This document shows positions 27,638 to 39,800 of a DNA stretch of 49,845 bases, in pieces. Source of the DNA: Entamoeba histolytica HM-1:IMSS (Eukaryota; Evosea; Mastigamoebida; Endamoebidae); NCBI RefSeq assembly GCF_000208925.1, contig NW_001914966.1, forward strand, positions 1 to 49,845, given 5' to 3'. Under the pieces are notes generated by a model that was not told the origin of the DNA, did no database searches, and saw nothing but the letters and a program-made list of their open reading frames with translations. The first letter of the stretch is position 1. The number at the start of each line of letters is the position of its first letter. The translations under genes and the position numbers were made by a program.

Positions 27638-28189
27638 TTCATATTTCTATCTTCTATTTTTTATTTGCATTGTTTTTTTTTATTTTGTTATTTCTTTAAT
27701 AATGAAATTACAGAAAACTTTGTAGTTCATTAGAAGAAGGATGAAGCACTCTAATGCTTACTTATTGGAAAAGAACGTTGTGATAGAAGTATGACATATT
27801 GAAATAAAAGAACCATTTCTCAATACAAAAAACATTAAATTGTAGATATATCTATTGATTTTCCATTTTTTAATACATTAATAAAGAAATTAATAGAATT
27901 TGAAATAAAACATCAAAATATAAATTAAATCAAAAAAAAGAAAGAAAAGTTAAACGAAATAATAATAGTAAATTTTATAATAAAATATAATAAAATATAA
28001 TAACAAAAAAAAAGTAATTTTAAAAAGACTCATAATTTGAACGTTAATATGGTAATACACAAAATAACATAATATGGAATTTAAATTTGAAAAAGAAAAG
28101 TAATTTTGATGGAATTTATAATATTTATTGAGTTAGGGTCGATGTTGGTTATTTAAACTTAAAAACTTCAAATAATAAGTAAATATTAC
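27638..28189. promoter_or_regulatory. Intergenic region with TATA-like and initiator-like motifs before the sulfotransferase
   Basis: About 550 bp without a gene. At 28150-28158 there is TATTTAAAC, close to the Entamoeba TATA consensus (TATTTAAA), followed at 28161-28170 by AAAAACTTCA, close to the initiator AAAAATTCA. Transcription would begin some 20-30 bases before the ATG at 28190, the usual short leader. The rest is A/T runs (27910-28010). Confidence 0.6.
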
Positions 28190-29530
28190 ATGTCTCTTCC
28201 AAATAGTTATCCAGAACATTATACAATTAATACAAATTCTCCTTATTATAGAGAATTAATTCCTAAACCAATGTTTGATGCTTTATTTGAAAAAGCTAAG
28301 GTGATGGCAATTGGATTTTTATGTCAAATGGATCCTTCACATGCAGATTTATATAAAACACAATTTCCATTAATATATCCAGAACTTGAAGCACCATTTT
28401 TCAAACAAGGACTTTATGAAATGTTTGCAGGATGTTTAGATCCTGAGTCTACTAATTTTAAATTTGTAATGAAAAGTGTTGTAGCTAAAATAGTTTGTTA
28501 TGGACGTTATTGTATAGAAAGAAATCTTTATCAAGAAGAATTAAATAAAATCCAAATTAAAAAACCTATTTATATTGTTGCACTTCCAAGAAGTGGATCA
28601 ACATTTACACATACTGTTCTTGGATGTGATCCTAAATCTAAGAAAGTATTATTTTATGAACATCTTGCACCAGGAAGTCATACAATGACTAAAGAAGCTC
28701 GTTTAAAGATTTCAGAAATGATTATTGGACAAGTTACAAGTGAAGGAAAAGATTTAAATAAGTGTCATAATATGGATAATATGATGGTTCCAGAAGAAGA
28801 ACTTTTCTTTATGGAAGGATTAGCTCATTCATATATTTTCAGTACTTCACTTCCAAGATGGGAACAATTTAGACAATCTGCTTTTGAAAAAGATTATTCT
28901 AAAGTTTATGAAGCTGTTCTTGGAGAAATGAAAATGTCTGCTATTGAATATCCTATTCCTGAACATGGTTATTATTTAATGAAATGTGTTTCTCATTTTA
29001 TGACTATGGTACCATTTTTTAATATTATGTGTGCTGATGATATTGAACCAAGAATTGTTTGGATTCATAGAGAACCTGTTGATGAATATAAATCTGCTTT
29101 TTATTTAATGTTGAATGGAAGAAAAAAATATCTTGGAGATCTTGGATTAGATGACTATAAATGGTTACAAGAAAGTATTTTAAAGATGAATGAAATTGTT
29201 TTGAAAAATGCTATTGCTACAAGAGAAAAATGGATTGCTGAAAAACCTGAAAGAGCAAAACAAATTTGTGATATTGGATTTAGAGAAATGATTACTGATC
29301 CTATTAAAGTTAGTCAAAGAATTTATGACCAATTTGGATTAGAATTAACTCAAGAAATGAAAGATTCTATGTTGCGTATTAAAAAAGAAGGTGATCCTCA
29401 AAAAGAATATGGTAGAAAGGAAAAAAGAAATGAAGATTTCTTTATTCCTGATAATGAGGTTAGAGAACGATTTAAATGGTATTATGAAAAGTTTGGACAA
29501 TTTATGCCAAATTATTGGGGAGATAATTAA
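28190..29530 (+). CDS. Sulfotransferase (PAPS-dependent, sulfotransferase_3-like)
   Basis: 446 residues. The 5'-phosphosulfate-binding loop LPRSGSTFTHT is near residue 132 and a 3'-phosphate-binding block (RIVWIHREPVDEYKSAF) near 288, the two hallmarks of enzymes that transfer sulfate from PAPS to an alcohol or amine. The N-terminal ~120 residues are an extra helical region common to this protist/bacterial subgroup. No signal peptide or membrane span, so cytosolic. Entamoeba makes sulfolipids, including cholesteryl sulfate needed for encystation, with several such enzymes; which substrate this one uses cannot be read. The start at 28190 is fixed by the promoter motifs just upstream. Same strand as the SAPS gene 845 bp downstream. 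Confidence 0.9.
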   Translation: MSLPNSYPEHYTINTNSPYYRELIPKPMFDALFEKAKVMAIGFLCQMDPSHADLYKTQFPLIYPELEAPFFKQGLYEMFAGCLDPESTNFKFVMKSVVAKIVCYGRYCIERNLYQEELNKIQIKKPIYIVALPRSGSTFTHTVLGCDPKSKKVLFYEHLAPGSHTMTKEARLKISEMIIGQVTSEGKDLNKCHNMDNMMVPEEELFFMEGLAHSYIFSTSLPRWEQFRQSAFEKDYSKVYEAVLGEMKMSAIEYPIPEHGYYLMKCVSHFMTMVPFFNIMCADDIEPRIVWIHREPVDEYKSAFYLMLNGRKKYLGDLGLDDYKWLQESILKMNEIVLKNAIATREKWIAEKPERAKQICDIGFREMITDPIKVSQRIYDQFGLELTQEMKDSMLRIKKEGDPQKEYGRKEKRNEDFFIPDNEVRERFKWYYEKFGQFMPNYWGDN

Positions 29531-30375
29531 TTTCTTTTTTTTTTTAAATTTGATTTGAATATTTTAAAATAGTTTTTGAATTGCATATCATTATTTGTTT
29601 CTCATTTTAAATTATTATTCTCTTTGATATGTTATCTTTGTTTTATTACTATATGACTAATACATCTAATAGTATTCTTACATGAAAGTGTTAATATCTT
29701 AACATATATAATTCGAAATAGAATAATAAATATAATTTACTGTATAATTACAAAACATCAAATTATTACTAAATTTGATATGTTCATTGAAATAAAATTT
29801 AAAATATTATTTATAAATTATAAAAATAAATGGCAAAAATAAATTATATGAATTAGTATTTATAATACTTCAATTTGATAATAAACAAAATAAAAATTAT
29901 TGAAAGAAAATAAAACAATGATTCAAGTACAATTATTGAGTCTAATTTTTTTTTAGGTTCTTAATATTTTGAATTTTAACATAATTTAACAATCTAAATA
30001 AAAACAATAAAATAATGTCTTTTTAAAAATGTATTCAATTGTATTTAAACTCTGTTTAAAAAGATACATTAAAATACACAAGACTTTAGTATTATTTATA
30101 ATCATAAAAAATAGTTTTTTAAAAAAGAATATATTAAATATCAAAAGTAAGATAAAAATAAGTGAAATTCTAATAAGTTAAAGAGTAGTTTAACACAAAA
30201 GATTAATTAAGAATAAATAAAACAAAAAAAAAAGAAAATAAAAAAAAAAGAAGAAAAAAAAAATAAAACCCTGAAAATAAGAAAAAAACTCACTAAAAAA
30301 GAGAAGAAGAATTATAAAGTTTGTTTGATAATATAAATTGATAAAAAGAAAAAAGGGTGAGGAAATTATTAATAG
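29531..30375. other. Intergenic AT-rich region upstream of the SAPS gene
   Basis: 845 bp, no supported gene. Contains a long purine tract of A runs with scattered G (about 30220-30310). No clear TATA or GAAC motif close to the ATG at 30376. Confidence 0.5.
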
Positions 30376-31956
30376 ATGAATTACTGGTCAGGAATGTTTA
30401 ATTTTTTATCATTAGAATCACCTATAGATACAATATTAAAAGAAGAAGGATGTACATTAGAAAAGTTACTTGACATTGAAGACTTTATTCAAGAAATACG
30501 TACAAATGAAGAATTAATTAATTTTTGTTGTAAAAAGGATAATTTAAAAAAAATTGTTCAATATGCATTAGGAGATATACCAAAAGGATCTACATTTGAA
30601 AATACACAAAAATATGGAAGTGTTTGTGCATCATTATTTGGAGATGAACCAACACGATTAGTTGAATCAATAGGAAAATCAGAAAAATTGATAAATTATT
30701 TATTTAATACAATAATGAAAGAAGAAATAACAAAAATAAGAGCTGCATCACAAATATTATTATCAATATATAAAGATAGTACTTCAATAATGTTTGATAT
30801 GTTAATTAATAATGAAGAAGTATTAGAAAAAATGATCAATCATCCAGAGATAGATGGATTAATTGATAATATATTAGAATTAATGAAATTAGAAGACTCA
30901 GGAAAAACAGGATATATTGAAAAGATATGTAATCATCAATTTATTAATAAAATTATGACAATATTTATGACTACACAATCAATTAGTGCTATTGAAAATA
31001 TATCAATGTTTATTCATTCTATTGTATTATGGAAAGTTTCTAATACTGATTCTGATACTATTGAATTTATTAATAGATTCAATAATGAAGTTATTCTTCC
31101 ACAATTTATTGATTTTATATTTAATTCTCAAGATGATTTCATTGTTTCTCAAGCATTTCATATTGTAAGTAATATTCTCGCTTGTTCTACTATTTTAACT
31201 TATAATGATGAAACTCGTTTACCTGGTATTTTTAATGCATTACTTCCCCATGTTAAAGACTTTGAAAATATTATGAAATCAAGAAGAGTTGGAGGTGTTA
31301 CTAACAATTTAATTTATATTATTTTATCATTGGTATTAAGTGGATTTCAACATGTTTATGATGTCATTGCTAATGAAAATGTATTAGGAGCAATGATGGA
31401 TGTATTTTATGGTGATCATTTATGTACTGTAGTAAGACAAACTATTCAAATGACTGTATTGTCTATATTGAACAGTAGTGTTGAGAAATTAAAATTAAAA
31501 TTAATTGATAATGGTAAATTACTTGATGTAATGAAACAGAAAGACATAGATGCAATTGAAATGAAAAAGAATAAAAATATTGCACCAGACTATTGGTTAA
31601 TTGGTTCTCTTTTAATGGTTGCACTCGTTAATAGTGTAGAAGGTAGAGATGATGAAAATACTGTGAAACAAATAGTTATGGGAAATAAAGATTTTATCGA
31701 TTATGTTCATTCTATTGTTATGGAAAGAGAAACAGAAAAGTCTGAATACTTCAGTAAACCAACAAACGATGATTTTTCTGATGAGTTTGAAGAAGATGAT
31801 GACGACGACTATTTTGATGATTCAAATGATGAAGATGATGAAGATCCTGAAAATGAAGATGATTTTGATGACCAGGAAGATGATTTTAAATTAAGTTCAT
31901 CATCAGATGATGATGGAGAAGAAGATGATGATGAGCCTGAAGATGAAGAAAAGTAA
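30376..31956 (+). CDS. SAPS-domain protein, PP6/Sit4 phosphatase regulatory subunit
   Basis: 526 residues. The N-terminus matches the start of SAPS (Sit4-associated protein) family members: an aromatic opening (YWSGMFNF), a DTILKEEGCTLEKLLDIEDF block, an ELINFC block, and YALGDIPKGSTFENTQKYGSVC where animal SAPS proteins have EEPP...R.KYP. The helical-repeat body continues to about residue 465. The tail (about 469-526) is nearly all Asp/Glu/Ser and is encoded by GAT/GAA repeats. SAPS subunits recruit PP6-class catalytic subunits to substrates in growth and membrane traffic. Shorter than animal members (about 800). No catalytic residues expected. Its 3' end faces the Rab-like gene 98 bp away. 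Confidence 0.82.
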   Translation: MNYWSGMFNFLSLESPIDTILKEEGCTLEKLLDIEDFIQEIRTNEELINFCCKKDNLKKIVQYALGDIPKGSTFENTQKYGSVCASLFGDEPTRLVESIGKSEKLINYLFNTIMKEEITKIRAASQILLSIYKDSTSIMFDMLINNEEVLEKMINHPEIDGLIDNILELMKLEDSGKTGYIEKICNHQFINKIMTIFMTTQSISAIENISMFIHSIVLWKVSNTDSDTIEFINRFNNEVILPQFIDFIFNSQDDFIVSQAFHIVSNILACSTILTYNDETRLPGIFNALLPHVKDFENIMKSRRVGGVTNNLIYIILSLVLSGFQHVYDVIANENVLGAMMDVFYGDHLCTVVRQTIQMTVLSILNSSVEKLKLKLIDNGKLLDVMKQKDIDAIEMKKNKNIAPDYWLIGSLLMVALVNSVEGRDDENTVKQIVMGNKDFIDYVHSIVMERETEKSEYFSKPTNDDFSDEFEEDDDDDYFDDSNDEDDEDPENEDDFDDQEDDFKLSSSSDDDGEEDDDEPEDEEK

Positions 31957-32054
31957 ATAATTCGATATAATAGAACTTTAAAAATTAAAGATTTTTTTTT
32001 TAAAGAGTCAAAATAAAACAAGAAATAAACAAAACTAATTTTTGATTAAAATGA

Positions 32055-32666
32055 TTAGAAAAGGTAACATTTAGATTTTTTTTGTTGTTTTTTATTTTCA
32101 ACTGGGACAGTATCAGTGTCATCTACTACACACATTTCAGCCACTTCAAGTGCCATACATTTTAATGCCTCTTTACATCCATCACCAGTTTTTGCTGAAC
32201 AAATAAAGTAATTTTTATATGATTTATCATTAACAAATTCATCTGCATCTTCTTTTGATGTTTTAATATCATTTAAATCACTTTTATTTCCAATAAGAAC
32301 AACAACACATTTTGGAGAAGCATAATAAGTGATGTCCCTTGCCCAATTTGTAAGATTTTTAAATGACTCTTCATCACTAAGATCGAATACTAAAAAGATA
32401 CCACATGACTTTCTATAAAATGAAGACGTTAAAATCCTAAACCTTTCTTGACCTGCTGTGTCATTAATTTCTAATTTAATAGTTTTCATTTTACTACATT
32501 CAGGAATATCAACATCAATTGTTTTAAATGTTGTAGATGTAGAAGGTTCTTGCTCATCAAATTTATCTTCAGTAAAACGAGTTAATAAACAAGTTTTACC
32601 TACACCAGCTTCACCAATGACTAATATTTTATAATTAGTTGTTGTAGAGTTTTTACTAATAATCAT
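32055..32666 (-). CDS. Rab-like small GTPase with a CaaX-type tail
   Basis: 203 residues. G1 GEAGVGKTC near 18, a Thr-rich effector loop (STSTTFKTI), G3 DTAGQERF, G4 GNKSDL, G5 CSAKTG; WARDITYYA is Rab-like. It should switch on membrane traffic steps in the cytosol and on vesicles. The C-terminus is a Lys-rich stretch ending KCYLF, a single cysteine in CaaX form with Phe last, unlike the CC/CxC end of most Rabs; this predicts geranylgeranylation by the type I enzyme rather than the Rab-specific one. Start ATG 32666. Entamoeba has an unusually large Rab set; I cannot assign the subfamily. Convergent with the SAPS gene. Confidence 0.92.
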   Translation of the reverse strand: MIISKNSTTTNYKILVIGEAGVGKTCLLTRFTEDKFDEQEPSTSTTFKTIDVDIPECSKMKTIKLEINDTAGQERFRILTSSFYRKSCGIFLVFDLSDEESFKNLTNWARDITYYASPKCVVVLIGNKSDLNDIKTSKEDADEFVNDKSYKNYFICSAKTGDGCKEALKCMALEVAEMCVVDDTDTVPVENKKQQKKSKCYLF

Positions 32667-33868
32667 GAGTCATTTTCTTTTCATTAAAAAAAAGTAGAAA
32701 ATAAACAAATAAAACATACTCGTATTCCATAAATTCTCTTTATTATTTGAGAATTTAGATGAGGGGTTTTTTCTTTTTTTCTATGTTTAAATTATTTATT
32801 ATTTTTATTTGTTTTATTTAATGTCTTTAATACAGACTCAAAGGTGGCATATCATAGACACCACATAGAACCCTAAAATGAACCAATATATTCAATATTC
32901 TAGTTACTATCTGGTTATGGTATTAGATTTAGATAGAAGTCATCTTACTCATTCTTACAAGAATAATAATGTTTAATAGTTATGACAATGATGGAATATC
33001 ATTTATTATTATAGAAGAGTGAATATTTATAAAGATGATGGTATTATTTATTTATCAACATTCAAGTAAATTGATAATCAATGAATTACATTGAAGATAT
33101 TATTGTGTATTATCAAAGAAAAAAAGTGGTATTAATGTTGTTGATGGTACTAAATGAACTTATGAAATAACAATGGAGTGATTTGTTCATTCAACATAAT
33201 ATAATGAAAAAAAAGAGTTTTAATACACAATAAAATCCAAATAAAGAAGAGATAATCACTTAAATAAAGATTATTTAAATTGATGAAGTTTGCAAAGACT
33301 AATAGAAAGTAAAAAAAAGAATAATGGATGAACAAATACTCATAAAGTTTCATATGACCAAAGAAGAATAGAAAATAAAAGTTATAACACTCAATTAATT
33401 ACTTCCTATTTCTTATTGAATAGCAATGTTTTTTTTTTTGTTTTGTGTTAATGAAATAGATGTTGTGTCTTTTTATTTATAAAGATAGAATTATATCAAC
33501 TTTTTTCGTGTGGAATGTCTCATTTAAAACATTGTTTATTGAAAAAAGAATAAAAGATTATTGAGAGTATTTTAACAAACGAAAAACACAATATCAAATT
33601 ATATCTTATTTTATTTGTTGTTTCTCTTAACAAAAATTTCGTAAAACATAAAAATAAAATATTCTAAAAATAAAAAAGAAAAAAACGAAATTTAAAAATA
33701 GAAGATAAAAAAAATAAATGACAAAAAATAAATGATAAAAAAATTGAAAAGAGAAATGATGACGTGGATACTAAAAAAATAAAAAATGCGAAAGGAAGAG
33801 GAAGGGGAAAAAATAAAAATAGAAAAGAAAAGCAAAAAGAAAATAAATTAACTGAGAAGTTCATTTCA
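32667..33868. other. Intergenic AT-rich region upstream of the DOCK gene
   Basis: About 1.2 kb with no supported gene. A reading frame in frame with DOCK exon 1 stays open from 33722 but has no ATG before 33869, so an extra 5' exon or a start at 33869 are both possible. Other short frames are T-rich. Confidence 0.5.
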
Positions 33869-36800
33869 ATGAAGAACAAAGAACAAGTCGTCATTGATGA
33901 TATTTTTGAAAAGAACGATTTTGTTAAGTCATTGAAGTTAGTAAGTAGTCCAAGGTTAGTAACTCCACGAATTAAAACATCTAAACAAATAAAAGATCAA
34001 GAACAACAACGAGTATTAAATATTCAATTTGATGTTTGTTAAAGTTGAGGTTTAAAAAAAAGAAATGAAAGAGATTGATTGAATAATATAGGAATTTGAT
34101 TCAGAAGAAACGGAACAATTAGATATTTTTCAGTTAAGAATATTTTTAGAATCAGGTCAATTTCCTATTTCATCTAACCAACATTTATTCGTCAAAGAAC
34201 AAAATTTAAGAGAAGTTTTAGGAAGTATGTTTCTTGATAAATCAAGTAGAATTTGTAGAAAAGAATTTGCAAAATTTTGTAATTATTTTGAACAAAAAAG
34301 AGATGAAATAGAAGTTTGTTTTTGTTGTAAGAATTATTTTTATTTTATTCATTGTTAATAATATAGTGGAATTCTGTTTCATTAATTAGTTTATTTTCAC
34401 AGGCTGATAATTCTAATGTACCAAATAAATTTAAAACATATCCAACTAACCATATTACCCGTTTTGATTTAATTCATAAACAAAGACTAAATAAAGAAAA
34501 TATTGTTTTGGGGGGTTCAGTTATGGATGATTATCACACACTCATAATGAATCAATTTTATCAACAAACTACAACAATTCAACTCGATGATAATATCGAA
34601 TATATTACAACAGAAGAAAAAATAAGAAAGAATTCATTAGTACTTGAACCAGGAAAATACAATAGAAGAGAAGAAATGCCTTGTCTTTTCGGTACATTAT
34701 TTCGTGATTTAAATCCATCAGATTTAATTAAAAATGAAATTAATGATGATGTTATAAAAAACAAAAATATAATTTATGTGATTGATTTAAATAATGTAGT
34801 GTGGGCAGTTGGTTCAATTGATAACTTAATTCTTAATTTTGCTATTTATGATCAAAGTAAAAAGGAAAAAGTATCAAGTAATTTTATTATTTCACCTAAA
34901 CAAGCAGATGTTAATTTAATAATGAATAACAATGTTGGTGAGACATGTGCAATATCATTAAATGAAAGTCAAATTAAAAATGGGAAGTTATGGGGTGTAT
35001 TAACTATTTATAAATTATTTGATGGAGAAAGTATGGAAGAAATATTTATAGCAGAAAAAGAATCACGAAACACCTTAAAAATTATTGAAAAAATGAGACA
35101 AATAAATGTTACTCAAAAAGCAAAAGGTGTTCAATTTCTTCAATATATTGCAACAGGAGCAATGGCATTAAATAATGATTTACTTGAAGATAGAAAGTCA
35201 TATTATAATTTAAAATTATATTATGATGATAGTATTATTGATTTATGGCAATTTCTTGGAAATGTAGAAAGTGGAAAGATTAAACCAATTAATGGTTCAT
35301 GGGGGTTTAAATTTGAACAGTTAAACCATTATACAAAAGCAAATTTAATTATTACTCAAGATGGAGTTGTTCAAAATGTTGATTCACAACCACCAGAAGC
35401 TAGTGAAAAAGAAAATGAAGAAGTTCCTTTATTACATGATCTTGTTATATTAAAAAATATTAATGAAATTTATCATGACTTTTATAATACTTTATTTATA
35501 TCTCCTATTGAAGTTAGTATTCCTAAAGATAAACGACCAAAAAATGGTGGAATTTGTTTAATGTTTCAATTAAAAAGTAATGATGATTTAAATGCAAATA
35601 GTATTATTAAATCATTTTTTCCAATGAATTCTATGTCACCAAATTTATTAGATAAAGTATATTCATCTGTTAATTATAATAAACAAACATTCTTTACTGA
35701 TGAAATTAGAGTTCAATTACCATTTCCATTAAGAGAAAAATATCATCTTTTAATCACTGTTCTTTTCATTTCATATGATGACTTTTCACAAAAACCAATG
35801 TATTATTCTGTTCTTCCTTTATTTGCAAATGGAAATGTTGTTTCAAGTATGGTTTATTCTTTACCATTATTAAAAGGAAATCTTACTGAAGGATATTTAA
35901 ATCAATTACATCATGATGTAACAAAAATGAGTATTAATGTTAAGATAGATGTTCAATCTACTATTTATCCTAAAGAAAAAAATATTTATAGGTTTTTAAA
36001 TGGAAAGATGGTTGGAGTAGAAAGAGCTCTTGAGTCTATTCCAGTTCAAGAAGCTATTCATTTCTTACCTTCAATTGTTAATTATTTCATTTTTCATACT
36101 AAAGAAAATTCATTAGGATTTTTTGCTTTATTTGATATCTTTGCAAAAATTGAAGGTATTGGTAAATCAGATTCTTCTAGATCAAAGTTATTATATGACT
36201 TTACTATTAATTTTACTATTGAAAATCAAGAAGAAAGTCTTGTTTCAAGACTTTTATGGCAATTTTTAATGAAAATTAAAGATGATATGGAAAAAGTAGA
36301 GAATGTAATGAAATATTCTTGGATTTTATTTACTATTTTATTTAAAGGAATAGTGATGATGACTAATTCAGGTAAAAAGTTAGATTCAAAGAATTTATCT
36401 TATCTTTCTATTGGATGTCAAAAATTTTCAAGTTTAATAAGAAAAAAGATTGTATCTAATAGTTACAAAGGGGTTTTTGAAGGAAATATTAATTTAGCTG
36501 AATTTATTTCAAGGTTGATGGGTATTATTGATAATGAACCAATTACTTCTATTATTATTAAACATCTTATTACATTAGGGTCTTGTCTTGGGAATGATGG
36601 GTTTACAAGATTAGATCGTACAAGTCCAGCATTTGTTACTTTAGGAATATGTAGAACACAATTTATTGCAACAATTGGAATTTCAAAGAATTTTATTTTA
36701 TTTAATAAACCACAAGCATTAGAAGTTACAACAATTGAACATTTAAGTGATGAAATAACTCAAAAACATCTTGTCATTACATATTTTATTCGAGAACTTT

Positions 36801-39800
36801 TAAATATTTATACTAGAGAAGGACCTGTTGGGAAAATTGCTATTGACACATTATTGTCAATTTTACTTCGATTAGATTTTGATGTAAAGTATCAGTCAAA
36901 AGAAGATAGATGTTATATTGGAAATATCCTTTTTGGAATATTAATTTATTTATTGGATGAGTTTGATAAAATTAAAGATGTCCATTATAATCAATTCAGT
37001 GTAAGTGAAGAATCTATTAATGATATTAAAGTAATGTATCTTTGTATGTTCTTTGTTTTAAAGAATATTTCATATTCTACAATGAAGAGTTGGTTAGAAA
37101 AAGAAATTCCAACGAGAATAGAAATATTTCTTATTCATTTAAGAAGAGCATTATTATTCTTTATTCATTTCCCATGTTCAATTAATAATCCAATAGAAGA
37201 AATTAAAGATCTTATTCATACATTAAAACAATCATATTTTACACAAACAAATAATAGAAACACTGTAATGATTGAACCAATTAATTCTTTTGGTAAATCT
37301 ATTTCTTCTAAACATAATAGACATTCTGGTGGATTAAATACAACTAAAATACCATCTTATGTTCAACAACCTATTGTAAAGTCTAGGATAAATAAAGTAA
37401 AGAATCTTGATAAAATAATTGAAGAATTAAGTTCTATTGTAATGGACTATGCTGAAGCTTTATTTGATCGATTTGAAAATTCTTCGGATAATGGACAATC
37501 ATTAATTCGATTAGAAGAAATTGTTGCTACTACATTATTTCAAGTACATCAAAATGATGAATATACAAATAAATTAAAAGACTTTATTAGATTATTAATT
37601 CTTAGACATAAACATTTCTTATTTGAAGGAACTAGTCAATTCAGTGCAATTTTACTAAAGAATTTATTAAATCTTTGTAATTCATCTCAAGAATCTATTC
37701 GTAAGAATGCTTTGGATTTAGTTTATATAATGGTAAAGTATAATTTTATATTCTCACAAAATATAAGTAGGTCAATGTCTGATTGTGCTGTGTCATTATC
37801 AGAATTAAAATATTCTAACATTACTCTCTTTAGAAATTTAATTGACTATCTTCCTTCTTTAGCAAAAGAAGATTTTGAGACTTCTGTTAAACAAATTGAT
37901 GAACTTCGTCATAGTTATTGGGAAGAAGGTCAAAAAAATATTAATTCTTTAATTCATCTTCAAAAAATTAATATTGGAGTAGAAGTTGGGGATTTAGATG
38001 TATTTCTTGTTTTTATGAATAATGTTCTTTCTAGGTTCATGAAAGTTATTGAATTAATAAAAGAATTTCATGCAACTCCAAATAATTTTTATGTAATTTT
38101 AAAAAGTAATATTATTAAAGAAATACAATCAGCAATGTTATTCTCTCAAGAAGATATTAATGCTTTGAATACTATTAAAATGAATATTGGAAAAAGTCTT
38201 GAACCAATGAAAGAAAAAATAGATGACAGAATTACACAATATCTTAATCTTCAAATTTCTCTTAAAGAACAAAAAGGAATTGTTGACCAAGAAAAAGAAC
38301 ATAATAATAAAATTAAAACTTCTTTAATGTCTATTGATACTTTCTTTAACAAATTACCTCAATGGATAAGTTTGTTACTTCAAGATGATTCGTACAAAGA
38401 AATCATTGAAAATGAGAAAAAAAATTGGGTAGAATGGACTAATGACATTTCTTCTTTAAAAGAAATTGATTGTATCACATTCTCTAATTTCGAGACGTTA
38501 ATTCATTTGATTGATGATTTGAGATCTCAAATTAAAAAAGCACAACAAACTGATGAAGAACAAACTAAAGTCTTTGAAGTTTTAGCTCAAATGAATGAAC
38601 ATAAAATGTCAAGTGGAATTAATTTTATTGAACAATGTTATCGTAAATCTATGAAAGATTTTAATGAAATTAATAATAGAGAATATGACAATAATTGTAT
38701 TAGAGTTATAGATGGATTAATTGAATATTGTCAATTTTTAGAAATGAAAATGGCAAGACTACGAACTGATTTTGATGATTCTATCAATAAGTTTTGTTCA
38801 TTTGACTGGTGGTGTCAGGCTATAGAAAGTGGGGAAAAATTGTGTTTATATTGTATTGAATTAAGTCAAAAATATCAAGAAATGAAAGATAATTTGATTA
38901 AGAAAGAAGAATGGCATAAGAAAGAAGTCAAATATGCAGAAGAAGTTCTTAAATCATATATTTGGTCTACTGTTGGATGTGAACTAGCAAACATACGAAT
39001 GAGAGAAAGTAATGATTATGTTAAAGCTATATCTTCAATATGTAAAAAAGTATGTTGTTATAAAGATAAAATTAAAGAATGGATAAAAGAAGCTCAAGAA
39101 GATTATCAATTACTCAGAGAATTTAAAGAAGAATCAAATAATTTTTCACCACCTCTAAATGTAAAAACACCCATTAAAAGAAGAGGTAAAAAAACAAGGA
39201 AATATACAATATCTTCAGTTTCTGTTATCACTGCAATTCATCATTTTGAAGAAGATATTATTGAAGAAAAATGTAAGTTAGAACAAATTGAACAATTAAA
39301 TAAAGAATTTGAACAACAAGCAATTAAAGAAATTGAATATGAACGAATTAGAAATGACTATGCTATTACCTTACATTATCTTTTTACTGCAACAGAACCA
39401 TTTATTCAAAACCCTCAAATGATAACACAAGCAGTAATTAAAGATGTACAAACACTTTCTCAACGATTAATTCAAGCAGAAAGTACTGACGATAAGTATA
39501 GAAAACTTAACAGATATGTTGATTACTCTATCTGTAAAGAACCTCATCATTCAAGAGTAAGTAAAATTATGTCTTTGTTTAGTGATAAATTACTTGGTTC
39601 TAGTGGACCTTCAACACTAAAAAAATCAGCAAGTGGAATAATTAAGAAAAAAACTGGGTTTCATTCTTCTGGAGGTTCAAAGAAAACAGCTCTTTCAATA
39701 GAAAAAGGAAATCAATTTGTTGATGCTGAAGGAGAATTTAATAAAGATGCTTTTATTGACGTATCTAAAAGTCAACAAGTTTTGTTTGAAGAATGTTTAA

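Noticed and set aside
25909..31956. Phosphatase, small membrane protein, sulfotransferase and SAPS genes as one functional cluster
   Set aside because: Different strands and separate promoters; a PP5-like enzyme is not the known partner of SAPS proteins (PP6 is). Proximity alone is not evidence.
33150..33353. 67-codon minus-strand frame with an ATG, hydrophobic
   Set aside because: Composition follows the T-rich DNA, no promoter motif, no family. Could be real but I cannot support it.
34508..34522. TTG as the start of the DOCK gene
   Set aside because: Nuclear genes here use ATG, and the spliced model extends the frame 5' through two consensus introns.
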